Below are positions 49,465 to 56,271 of a DNA stretch of 56,271 bases, in pieces. Under the pieces are notes generated by a model that was not told where the DNA came from, did not search any database, and saw nothing but the letters and a program-made list of their open reading frames with translations. Source of the DNA: Clostridia bacterium DTU022. Its GTDB lineage: Bacteria > Bacillota > Dethiobacteria > DTU022. Position 1 is the stretch's first letter. Every line of letters starts with the position of its first letter. The stretch covers positions 1 to 56,271 of the forward strand of contig LFRQ01000095.1 of NCBI GenBank assembly GCA_001512835.1, given 5' to 3'. A program made the translations under genes and the position numbers.

Positions 49465-50298
49465 CTACTCCCCGAAAGCCAGAAGCGCGGCCGGTTGCTC
49501 CACCACCACGGTGGCCAGCTGCTTCATCTTGGCCGCAACCTTGATGGCCCAGCGGGGATCCGAAGCGTACTTTTTCCCGATAGCCGCCAGATGAGGACCG
49601 TTATAGTGCTTTCCTCCCGGGGTAAGATAGTGGCGGTCCAGAAGCTCGGCCAGGAAATAGATGCTCTCCGCTTTTTGGGAAAAAGTGATCGCCGACCGGT
49701 ACGGGCTGCCGTCATAGGCCCCCAAGCCGGCCAGGTTGTTCTTGGTCCTGGCGAGGGAAGAGTTGCCCCAGTTGGACTCGTGCACCACAATGGCCGCCAG
49801 TACCAGGGCATTGATGCCGTAATCTTCCTCGGCTTTTATGAAAGCCGCTCCCGTGCCCTCCAGCTGGGAGGCTTTAAAATGCCGCCACGCCTTCTCAAAA
49901 TCCTCCGCCGTAAAACCCGACCGGCTTTTTACCGGCATGGTGACCGCCGTGACCGGCTCCCTGGCCCCTTCACCGCTCCACCGGGAGGGCAGCCCCGAGC
50001 CTGCGGGGCCGGCATAAAGCCTTTCCGTGACGATGCGGTAAGTCCGGGCCCTGTGGAAGAGCATCTGCTCCAGGGCCTTGTTGCGCTCCTGCAGCTGCCG
50101 CAACTCCCGTTCATATTCCTGCAGTTGCTCCATCAGCTCCAGGTATTCCCTCCGGGTGGCGGTTAATTCGCTAATCACCCGGGCCATGGCCTCCCGCTCC
50201 CGCTTCACTTGGGAAAGCTGGAACAGGGACAAGGCCAGGGTTACACTCAACCCCGCCACCACCAAATAGCGGCACCGGGATGCTATCTTCCTCCTCAT
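49465..50298 (-). CDS. Membrane-anchored glucosaminidase-domain protein
   Basis: A 277-residue protein with an N-terminal membrane anchor (about 10-28), a coiled coil (about 30-80) with Glu/Gln/Arg heptads, and a C-terminal glucosaminidase domain. IVVHESNWGNSSLARTKNNL holds the catalytic Glu and the NNLAGLGAYDGS segment. It should cleave peptidoglycan at GlcNAc or bind it. ATG 50298 follows GAGAGGAG; an upstream in-frame ATG would add 19 basic residues. The coiled coil may link it to other wall or division proteins. Confidence 0.87.
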   Translation of the reverse strand: MRRKIASRCRYLVVAGLSVTLALSLFQLSQVKREREAMARVISELTATRREYLELMEQLQEYERELRQLQERNKALEQMLFHRARTYRIVTERLYAGPAGSGLPSRWSGEGAREPVTAVTMPVKSRSGFTAEDFEKAWRHFKASQLEGTGAAFIKAEEDYGINALVLAAIVVHESNWGNSSLARTKNNLAGLGAYDGSPYRSAITFSQKAESIYFLAELLDRHYLTPGGKHYNGPHLAAIGKKYASDPRWAIKVAAKMKQLATVVVEQPAALLAFGE

Positions 50299-50458
50299 TT
50301 CTCCTCTCTCCCAATCTCCCCGGTATCTTTTTCTCTTTTTGGCGGCCGGTGCCATCGGCCGTGATCCGCCCGGGTCGCTTAAAGATCAAAACTCTATTAT
50401 GCCCCATCCGCTTTAAAATAAACCCCCGGCCGCCGTCCCTTCATTCCCCAGCCTGTAC

Positions 50459-50492
50459 ACAAAAAACGCCGGACTTGGAACGTCCGGCGTTT
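50459..50492 (-). terminator. Terminator after purC
   Basis: An 11-bp stem (50464-50474 with 50482-50492), 7-nt loop, followed by T on the minus strand. Confidence 0.9.
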
Positions 50493-50516
50493 AATGGAGG
50501 GGCTGCCAGGCCTTAA

Positions 50517-51206
50517 TCAGCCGTTATCCAGCATCAGCCTTTCCAGTTCCAGGGGCTCCACAAAAACCCCGTCTTTATACACCCTCATGTTTCCCCCGGA
50601 TATCTCGTCAATCAAGATGATGCGGCCATCTTTTCCGGCCCGGCCAAACTCCAGCTTGATATCATAGAGCTCCAGGCCTTTTTCCGCCAGTTCCTCTTTA
50701 ATGATGGCGCTTATCTCCCTGGTTAACCGTTTCACTTCCCGGCACTCTTCCAGGGAGAGGATGCCCAGCATGGCCAGCCCTTCGTCGGTAATGGGCGGAT
50801 CTCCCCGTTGGTCATCCTTCAGGGTAATCTCCACAAAAGCATCCAGGGGCTGCCCTTCCTGGACGTACCCGCCGTAGCGGCGCAAAAAGCTTCCCACCGC
50901 CCGGTAGCGGCAGATCACCTCCACTCCTTTCCCGAATACCTCCGCCGGCAGCACGGTCATCGTCGCCGCTTCAATATCGGCATCGATGTAATGGGTGGGA
51001 ATCCCCCGGGCCTTCAACTTCTCGAAAAACATTTTGGACAATCTTAAACCGGCTCTGCCGGCCCCTTCCATGGTTAATCCTACGGTATTGGCACCGGGAT
51101 CAAAAACCCCGTTCTCCCCCGTAACATCGTCCTTAAACTTTAAAAGATAGTTGCCGTCCTCCAGGAGATATACATCCTTGGTTTTTCCCCGGTAGATCAG
51201 TTTCAT
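50517..51206 (-). CDS. purC: Phosphoribosylaminoimidazole-succinocarboxamide synthase
   Basis: A 229-residue enzyme. LIYRGKTKDVYLLEDGNYLL at the start, FKDDVTGENG, VICRYRAVGSFLRRYG and LYDIKLEFGR followed by LIDEISGGNMRVY are typical. It joins Asp to CAIR in purine synthesis. ATG 51206 lies behind GAGGAGG, nine bases away. It stands alone here, away from other pur genes, and has its own terminator. With Prs and GuaB it makes three purine-route genes in the window. Confidence 0.97.
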   Translation of the reverse strand: MKLIYRGKTKDVYLLEDGNYLLKFKDDVTGENGVFDPGANTVGLTMEGAGRAGLRLSKMFFEKLKARGIPTHYIDADIEAATMTVLPAEVFGKGVEVICRYRAVGSFLRRYGGYVQEGQPLDAFVEITLKDDQRGDPPITDEGLAMLGILSLEECREVKRLTREISAIIKEELAEKGLELYDIKLEFGRAGKDGRIILIDEISGGNMRVYKDGVFVEPLELERLMLDNG

Positions 51207-51224
51207 CCGCGCGAACCTCCTCAT

Positions 51225-51476
51225 GGGCGCCGTTTGAATTATATCTTGCTCCCTCTTAGGGAAAGCCGCCTTCCGTTAAAAATAATAACACATTTAGGCC
51301 ACAATCTGCCATCAACGGCGCGGCCCTGCGCACGCGCTGTGCCACCATGGACTCTTCAAGCAAAGGCCGGACACGGGCCCGAACAACCCGTGCGGCCTTG
51401 CGTACACAACGCGCGGGCCGCAAAGCCGGCCCGCGCTGGTTTTCTCTACTTCCTAGGAATTTCGCGCTCCGCAATT
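51225..51476. other. Spacer between purC and the peroxiredoxin, with a GC-rich hairpin
   Basis: No gene supported. A 10-bp stem (51411-51420 with 51427-51436) lies about 40 bp past the peroxiredoxin stop. It lacks a T-run on the minus strand, so it could stabilise or end that mRNA only weakly. Confidence 0.5.
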
Positions 51477-52190
51477 CTAAAAGGCATCGCTCACTTTCCA
51501 TTCTTTCCACACGTTGCCCACCAGCCCGGGATTCGGTTTTAAGGTCTTCTTCCCCGGCTGCCATCCGGAAGGCGTCGCTTCGGTGCCCTTGGATTCCCTG
51601 ACCAACTGGAAGGCCTGGATCTGGCGCAGAGTCTCGCTAACATTCCTTCCTACCGAAGGCGTTAAAACTTCGAAGCCCTGAATAACGCCGTCGGGATCGA
51701 TAATAAACCGGCCCCGGGTCTCTACCCCGGCATCGGGGTCATAAATGCCGTACTGCTTGCCAATGCTGCCGTCCTGGTCCGACAACATGGCGAAGGGGAT
51801 GCCTCCCTCTACCATCTTGGACAGCTCGTGGTCGTTCCACATCTTATGTACGTAAATGCTGTCCACGCTGATCGACAGCACTTCCACGCCCAGTTTCTGA
51901 AGCTCCGGGTACTTCTCAGCAACTGCTGAGATTTCCGTTGCTCAGACAAAAGTGAAATCCCCGGGATAGAAACATAAAAGTATCCACTTGCCCAGGTACT
52001 CGGAGAGACTGGTCATTACAAATTTGCCCTTATAATATGCTGGCGCCGTAAAATCGGGGGCCGGTTTTCCTACTCTGATCATCTTTTGTTCAACCTCCTC
52101 GGGGGGGTTCTGAACTTCCGCGGGTGCGCCACCGGTATCCTTCTTCTTGATTTCCGGCCTTTGACATCCGGGCTTAAACTCTTGGGGCAC
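51477..52190 (-). CDS. Selenocysteine-containing peroxiredoxin (UGA at the peroxidatic position)
   Basis: Read through an in-frame TGA (51942-51944), this is a 237-residue 1-Cys-type peroxiredoxin. The active-site block reads FYPGDFTFV-Sec-ATEISAVAE, where other members have Cys. Family text continues on both sides without a break: VGKPAPDFTAPAYYKGKF before, and SISVDSIYVHKMWNDH, RGRFIIDPDGVIQGFEVL after. A hairpin (51915-51930, 6-bp stem, AGTT loop) starts within 20 nt of the TGA, fitting bacterial SECIS rules. GTG 52190 was chosen, eight bases after AAAGGAGG. It should reduce peroxides with high efficiency. The N-terminal 40 residues are a charged extension. Confidence 0.92.
51915..51930 (-). 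promoter_or_regulatory. Candidate bacterial SECIS hairpin
   Basis: CTCAGC-AGTT-GCTGAG begins so that the apical loop is 17 nt after the TGA, and the loop has G among its first two bases. Both agree with published rules for bacterial SECIS elements. Confirmation needs folding of the wider region. Confidence 0.65.
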
Positions 52191-52320
52191 TTGTTCTACC
52201 TCCTTTTCAAGATTAGTAGTTCCCGCACTGTCCTGATCAGAGCAACAGGGGGCCAAGATTAAACCTTCCCAGCACTGCCATAGAAAATTCCTATAGATAC
52301 ATAATAACATATTACTTTTT

Positions 52321-52536
52321 CAAATGCATCTTTTGGGACAGAATAGCGCCTTAAAAAATGCCGGCCGGGATCTTGAAATTGCCGCTGCCGCTTTGCCTTT
52401 TCGCGGTACGGCCGGCGGGCAAGTTCCGGGGCTTCCCCTTGGAGAAAAGGAAGAGGGCTTCATCGAGGGTTATATAATCGCAACAAGCCCGGGCGTCTAG
52501 CCGGCATGATCGCCGCCCTTGCTTCACCGGGGGCAT
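52321..52536. other. Spacer between the peroxiredoxin promoter region and tRNA-Ser(CGA)
   Basis: No supported gene. The open frame here on the minus strand starts inside the tRNA and passes through its terminator. Confidence 0.5.
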
Positions 52537-52562
52537 GAAAAAGGCCCTCTCAGGAGGGCCTT
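52537..52562 (-). terminator. Terminator after tRNA-Ser(CGA)
   Basis: A 9-bp stem (aaggccctc, 52541-52549, with 52554-52562), 4-nt loop, then five T on the minus strand. Confidence 0.9.
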
Positions 52563-52571
52563 GCCACTCAA

Positions 52572-52665
52572 TGGCGGAGAGAGTGGGATTCGAACCCACG
52601 AGGAGGCTCATCACCCCCTACTCGATTTCGAGTCGAGCGCCTTCGACCAGCTCAGCCATCTCTCC
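52572..52665 (-). tRNA. tRNA-Ser (anticodon CGA)
   Basis: Class II cloverleaf with long variable arm, acceptor GGAGAGA/TCTCTCC, encoded CCA and anticodon loop CTCGAAA. It decodes UCG. Confidence 0.97.
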
Positions 52666-52671
52666 GTGTTT

Positions 52672-52701
52672 ATAATACAACAGGCAAGGGACTTTTGTAA
52701 A
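52672..52701 (-). promoter_or_regulatory. Sigma-A promoter of tRNA-Ser(CGA)
   Basis: TTTACA (52696-52701) and TATTAT (52672-52677), spacer 18 bp, on the minus strand, directly before the tRNA. Confidence 0.7.
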
Positions 52702-52895
52702 GGCGCCGCGACAACTCCTCCCAAGACTGGGCCGCCGGAGTTCTCCCATTATTTATGCGATCATGCCTCGCCGGGTCTTTTTAAGACTTTTTTGCTTAAG
52801 GAAGGCCTTCCGGCAAAAAGTCCCTTAAAGGGCCTTGAGTTTCCCGCCGGGACTCGGGGCCCCGGGCCTCCCCGCCCGGCCGCCGGCATTCGCCG

Positions 52896-53363
52896 TTAGC
52901 CGCGCCGGGAACGGAAAAATTCCTGCAACAGGGCGGCACAGTCTTCTTCCAGGAGGCCGCCCTCCACCTGCAGGCGGTGATTAAGCCGCTCATCCTGCAC
53001 CAGGTTATAGAGGCTCCCCGCGGCGCCGCTCTTGGGGTCCCAGGCCCCGAAAACCAGCCGCTCCACCCGGGCCTGGACCAGGGCGCCCGCGCACATGGGA
53101 CAGGGCTCCAGGGTTACGTAAAGGGTGCAGCCCGGCAGGCGCCAGCCGCCCAACAGCCGGCCCCCCCGGCGCAGCACCAGTATCTCGGCGTGGGCGGTGG
53201 CGTCCTTCAGTTCCTCCCTCCGGTTGCGGTCCGCTGCCAGAAGTTCGTCCCCCCTGGCCAGCACCGCCCCGATGGGCACTTCTCCCGCCCGGGCCGCCTC
53301 CGCCGCCTGCTCCAGGGCGAGCCTCATAAAGTAAAGATCCCGGTTATCAGCATTCCTTTCCAT
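52896..53363 (-). CDS. tadA: tRNA-specific adenosine deaminase TadA
   Basis: A 155-residue zinc deaminase. DATAHAEILVL has the zinc His and the proton-moving Glu; VTLEPCPMCAGALV has the two zinc Cys. FGAWDPKSGAAGSLYNL matches TadA rather than other deaminases. It converts A34 to inosine in tRNA-Arg(ACG), and that tRNA gene is in the same window at 55.1 kb. It lies upstream of the SRP RNA-dnaX block as in B. subtilis, though tRNA-Ser, the peroxiredoxin, purC and a wall protein lie between. Confidence 0.96.
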   Translation of the reverse strand: MERNADNRDLYFMRLALEQAAEAARAGEVPIGAVLARGDELLAADRNRREELKDATAHAEILVLRRGGRLLGGWRLPGCTLYVTLEPCPMCAGALVQARVERLVFGAWDPKSGAAGSLYNLVQDERLNHRLQVEGGLLEEDCAALLQEFFRSRRG

Positions 53364-53658
53364 GAGTTTATTTTACCATAATCGGCCACTCTTTTATTTG
53401 GTCGGGCCAAAACATATCGGGCCAAAACAGCTTAACTAAAAAGAAAACGGCCACGGCAACCGCCTCAGGCGGCAGGCATAATTAAAAACAGCACTGCGCC
53501 GGCGGCAGCTTCTTGAAAGGCCGACTTTGAGCTCCCGCTGTGTTGGGACGGCTCCCGAGAAGCGAAAAGGATTTTCATATTTTTTTATGGAATGTAGACA
53601 TAAGATCCCTGAAGCCTTGATGTGATCTGCGAATCTTTTAGGGGGGAGGCCGCAACCG
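53364..53658. other. Spacer between tadA and the lipoprotein gene
   Basis: About 295 bases with no gene seen. A 12-bp tandem pair (tcgggccaaaac at 53402-53413 and 53417-53428) is the only clear repeat. Confidence 0.45.
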
Positions 53659-54420
53659 GTGAAAAAGATTTCCATTTTGCTGCTAGCTGCCCTTCTGGCC
53701 CTGGGACTTTTGCCTTGCGGATGCGATCGGGAGGGCGAGGAGGCGCCGGACACCCGTCAGGAGGAGAACGGCGACGCTCCCGGCAGCCATGAGCCTCAGG
53801 AAGAAGAAGGGGATGAAGAAACGGAAGAGTCCGGCAAGGAAGCCTTGCTGGAGCTGGGCAACTGGAAGATGCCCGCCACTTTTCCGGAACTGGTGGCCAT
53901 GTTCGGCCAGCTCAAGGTAAGCTACACGATCGAGGATGAGGAGACCATATTCTACTACCGCTTCCTGGGGAGCGAGACCGTGGGGGACCAAACCACGGAA
54001 AAAGTAGCCGTCAATGTCAATGAACAGGAGATGATCCTCTGGCTGGCCCGGGACGGCAGCCTGGCCCAGCTGGCCCTTATGGAGGAGATAGTGCCGGCAG
54101 CGGACGCCGCCGCAACGGGGGCGGCGGTCATGGATAAGATGGTCAAGCCCTTTGCCCGGGCCGCCGGCTGCCGGATTGATCGGTACCTCTTGGAGCCGGG
54201 AGAGAACGCCCGCCTGATAAGCAGTTCAGAGGAGGAGTTTGGCGCCCTAAAAGGAACCCTTTACGCCGTGGAGATAAAAACAGGGACGCCCGATAAGATC
54301 ACTTATGAATGCCGCCTTGCCGATCTGGGTACCCTCCAGACCGTCATCGGCATGGTGGAAACCAAGGAAGACGGCACCCAGGTATTCCGCTTCGAGATTG
54401 AAAACCTGGCCTTCCGCTAA
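53659..54420 (+). CDS. Lipoprotein of unknown function
   Basis: A 253-residue protein from GTG 53659, behind GGGGGGAGG. A lipoprotein signal with two Cys (LLPCGCDRE) is followed by a very acidic, low-complexity stretch (about 24-60) and a globular part. The globular half has alternating strands with TIEDEETIFYYRFLGSET, VNVNEQEMILWLARDGS and a C-terminal VIGMVETKEDGTQVFRFEIE. I do not recognise the family. The acidic spacer suggests a domain held away from the membrane surface. It is on the plus strand, facing the relic at 54.6 kb. Confidence 0.75.
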   Translation: MKKISILLLAALLALGLLPCGCDREGEEAPDTRQEENGDAPGSHEPQEEEGDEETEESGKEALLELGNWKMPATFPELVAMFGQLKVSYTIEDEETIFYYRFLGSETVGDQTTEKVAVNVNEQEMILWLARDGSLAQLALMEEIVPAADAAATGAAVMDKMVKPFARAAGCRIDRYLLEPGENARLISSSEEEFGALKGTLYAVEIKTGTPDKITYECRLADLGTLQTVIGMVETKEDGTQVFRFEIENLAFR

Positions 54421-54586
54421 AATTAAGCAATCCCGCCGGCCGGGACGGCCGGCCGGCACCATGCTCCGCAAATTGGCAAGAAGAACAGGTGTTGTTGCTC
54501 AAAAGCCCAGAAGGTTTCCGCAAGCAGCTCAATGGACGGCTGTTCAATCAGACTGTTTTCGGAAAAACTACTTAACATGAGCTATT
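54421..54586. other. Spacer with a GC-rich hairpin after the lipoprotein gene
   Basis: An 8-bp perfect stem (gccggccg, 54435-54442, with cggccggc, 54446-54453) lies about 15 bp past the stop codon. It has no T-run. No gene is seen. Confidence 0.45.
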
Positions 54587-54914
54587 TCAACTCCTAAAGC
54601 GCTGCCTAATAAAATCCTGCATCCGGCTGCCGGACAGTTCTATCGTAGCTGCCCCGGTACGCACATAAAACCGTTCAACAGCACCGTCTTTTACAAACAC
54701 CGGGGATTTACCGCGCAGACATTCTACAACCATTACCCTAACATCCTGGTAATGTTCTTTCTCGGCATTGGAGAACTTGTAGTCCGCATAGCGCAGAAAA
54801 ATCAGCCAGAACGGGGACAGAGTATTCGGATGAATTCAGCTTGGAGTTGGCCCGCAGTTCATCGGCGGCGCTCCAGAGGCGGGACTCTATTGCGTTGTTG
54901 TTATTCTGGCTCAT
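54587..54914 (-). pseudogene. Relic of a type I restriction methyltransferase gene (hsdM start) fused to a second gene tail
   Basis: From ATG 54914 (behind GGGTGAAAGAG) the frame reads [15 protein letters not shown] and SSEYSVPVL, the start of an HsdM subunit. A 2-nt loss then shifts frame; the next frame reads [17 protein letters not shown], the natural HsdM continuation. After that the text changes to SPVFVKDGAVERFYVRTGAA and ELSGSRMQDFIRQRF before a stop at 54587. This last part resembles the tail of AlbA_2/Schlafen-type ATP-binding proteins. So an hsdM 5' end and a different gene 3' end appear joined by deletion. Nothing here can be functional as HsdM. Confidence 0.75.
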
Positions 54915-54924
54915 CTCTTTCACC

Positions 54925-55054
54925 CTAGTATGAATAATTAGTTATTGAGAATTAGCTGCATTTTCTGCACCTACTTATTAGATAAGGATAAAGGATATTC
55001 CTGCCGAAAAAGCAATCGGCAGTCGGATTGACAGGGATCATGCATGGGTCGATG
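54925..55054. other. AT-rich spacer upstream of the hsdM relic
   Basis: No gene or clear promoter was recognised between the relic and the tRNA-Arg terminator. Confidence 0.4.
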
Positions 55055-55088
55055 ATAAAAAAAGGACAGCCTTCAATATGCTGTCCTT
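55055..55088 (-). terminator. Terminator of the tRNA-Ser-Ser-Arg unit
   Basis: A 9-bp stem (aaggacagc, 55062-55070, with 55080-55088), 9-nt loop, then a run of T on the minus strand. Confidence 0.9.
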
Positions 55089-55094
55089 GCTTTC

Positions 55095-55172
55095 TGGTGC
55101 GCCCGGCAGGATTTGAACCTGCGACCTCCTGATTCGTAGTCAGTTACTCTATCCGGACTGAGCTACGGGCGC
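55095..55172 (-). tRNA. tRNA-Arg (anticodon ACG)
   Basis: Acceptor GCGCCCG pairs with CGGGCGC, discriminator A, CCA encoded. Anticodon loop CTACGAA gives ACG; A34 should be edited to inosine by TadA (52.9 kb) to read CGU, CGC and CGA. Confidence 0.97.
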
Positions 55173-55177
55173 ATGTG

Positions 55178-55273
55178 TGGCGGAGAGAGTGGGATTCGAA
55201 CCCACGAAGCGGGCTATAAACCCGCTTAATCGCTTAGCAGGCGACCGCCTTCGACCTACTCGGCCATCTCTCC
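55178..55273 (-). tRNA. tRNA-Ser (anticodon GCT)
   Basis: Class II cloverleaf with long variable arm, acceptor GGAGAGA/TCTCTCC, encoded CCA. Anticodon loop CTGCTAA; it decodes AGC and AGU. Confidence 0.97.
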
Positions 55274-55284
55274 GCGTACTCTCT

Positions 55285-55371
55285 TGGCGGAGGGGGTGGG
55301 ATTCGAACCCACGGCCCTTTCGGGTCACCGATTTTCAAGACCGGCTCCTTAAACCGCTCGGACACCCCTCC
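55285..55371 (-). tRNA. tRNA-Ser (anticodon TGA)
   Basis: Class II cloverleaf, acceptor GGAGGGG/CCCCTCC, encoded CCA, anticodon loop CTTGAAA. It decodes UCA and, by wobble, other UCN codons. It is the first gene of the Ser-Ser-Arg tRNA unit. Confidence 0.97.
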
Positions 55372-55383
55372 GGGTGCTCTCAA

Positions 55384-55413
55384 AGTATAGCACATTGGCG
55401 ATTGCCCTGTCAA
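55384..55413 (-). promoter_or_regulatory. Strong sigma-A promoter of the tRNA-Ser-Ser-Arg unit
   Basis: TTGACA (55408-55413) and TATACT (55384-55389) with an 18-bp spacer, just before tRNA-Ser(TGA) on the minus strand. Confidence 0.85.
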
Positions 55414-55458
55414 TAAGCCGCTCCCCGGCAGCGGCGGCCGCTTCCGCCGGAAAGAGGC

Positions 55459-56271
<813 letters not shown>

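Noticed and set aside
51256-51564. 102-residue open frame overlapping the peroxiredoxin end
   Set aside because: It overlaps conserved peroxiredoxin codons in another frame and contains a terminator-like hairpin.
51942-52190. Peroxiredoxin as a broken gene (two pieces split by TGA)
   Set aside because: Homology runs through the TGA in the same frame, the stop sits exactly at the catalytic residue and a SECIS-like hairpin follows. A random nonsense mutation there is far less likely than selenocysteine.
52351-52614. 87-residue open frame on the minus strand
   Set aside because: It begins inside tRNA-Ser(CGA), crosses its terminator and has no ribosome site.
53402-53428. Short tandem repeat as a CRISPR remnant
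   Set aside because: Only two 12-bp units 3 bp apart, with no spacer-like sequence and no cas genes.

Overview
The window comes from a spore-forming, anaerobic Firmicute of the class Clostridia with a GC-rich chromosome, of a type resembling the Moorella or Desulfotomaculum groups; the species cannot be named from sequence alone. The evidence is gene content and order. From right to left, mostly on the minus strand, it follows the Bacillus subtilis origin-proximal sporulation and housekeeping block: serS, tadA, SRP RNA, dnaX, yaaK, recR, yaaL, bofA, yaaO, tmk, holB, ricT, metS with divergent abrB, tatD, yabE, rsmA, veg, ssp, ispE, spoVG, glmU, prs, ctc, pth, fin, mfd, spoVT, yabM, yabN, hup, yabP, yabQ and divIC. 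Anaerobic life is indicated by a four-subunit 2-oxoacid:ferredoxin oxidoreductase, and selenocysteine use by a peroxiredoxin with an in-frame TGA.

Layout. 1-6.4 kb: divIC (cut by the window edge), yabQ, yabP, a SpoIID-like lipoprotein, HU, MazG/YabN, a SpoVB-type flippase and spoVT. 6.4-11.3 kb: a SurA/PrsA-like lipoprotein, mfd and the anti-sigma factor fin. 11.8-14.1 kb: an aroF-pheA pair behind a T-box riboswitch with a sigma-A promoter. 14.1-18.2 kb: pth, rplY/ctc, prs, a truncated glmU, and spoVG behind a near-perfect sigma-H promoter. 18.2-25.4 kb: a MobA-like nucleotidyltransferase, ispE, the cyanophycin pair cphA-cphB, nicotinate phosphoribosyltransferase, nicotinamidase and a small acid-soluble spore protein. 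25.7-39 kb: veg, ykuK, rsmA, yabE, an SCP2 protein, an RlpA-like protein, tatD, metG, abrB, ricT, holB, tmk, a YaaO-like decarboxylase and guaB. 39-46.2 kb: an IS-like scar, an alpha/beta hydrolase, DUF523 and DUF3786 proteins, the oxoacid oxidoreductase operon, bofA, yaaL, a nitroreductase and a 48-residue Cys-rich protein. 46.2-56.3 kb: recR, ybaB, dnaX, SRP RNA, four serine tRNAs covering all four serine anticodons, tRNA-Arg(ACG), a glucosaminidase-like protein, purC, the selenocysteine peroxiredoxin, tadA, an unknown lipoprotein, a relic of a type I restriction system and the 3' part of serS.

The genes fall into a few jobs: building the spore (SpoIID-like, YabP/YabQ, SpoVB, SpoVT, SpoVG, Fin, BofA, SASP, perhaps cyanophycin), replication and repair (DnaX, HolB, Tmk, RecR, Mfd, HU), translation (SRP RNA, tRNAs, SerS, MetG, Pth, TadA, RsmA), and nucleotide or cofactor supply (Prs, GuaB, PurC, NAD salvage). 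The most unusual points are the GlmU lacking its acetyltransferase end, the UGA-coded peroxiredoxin with a hairpin fitting a bacterial SECIS, a T-box leader whose specifier position does not read an aromatic codon, matching IS-like ends in two intergenic regions 25 kb apart, and a fused remnant of hsdM with an apparent AlbA_2-type gene tail. No complete mobile element, prophage or CRISPR array was seen.
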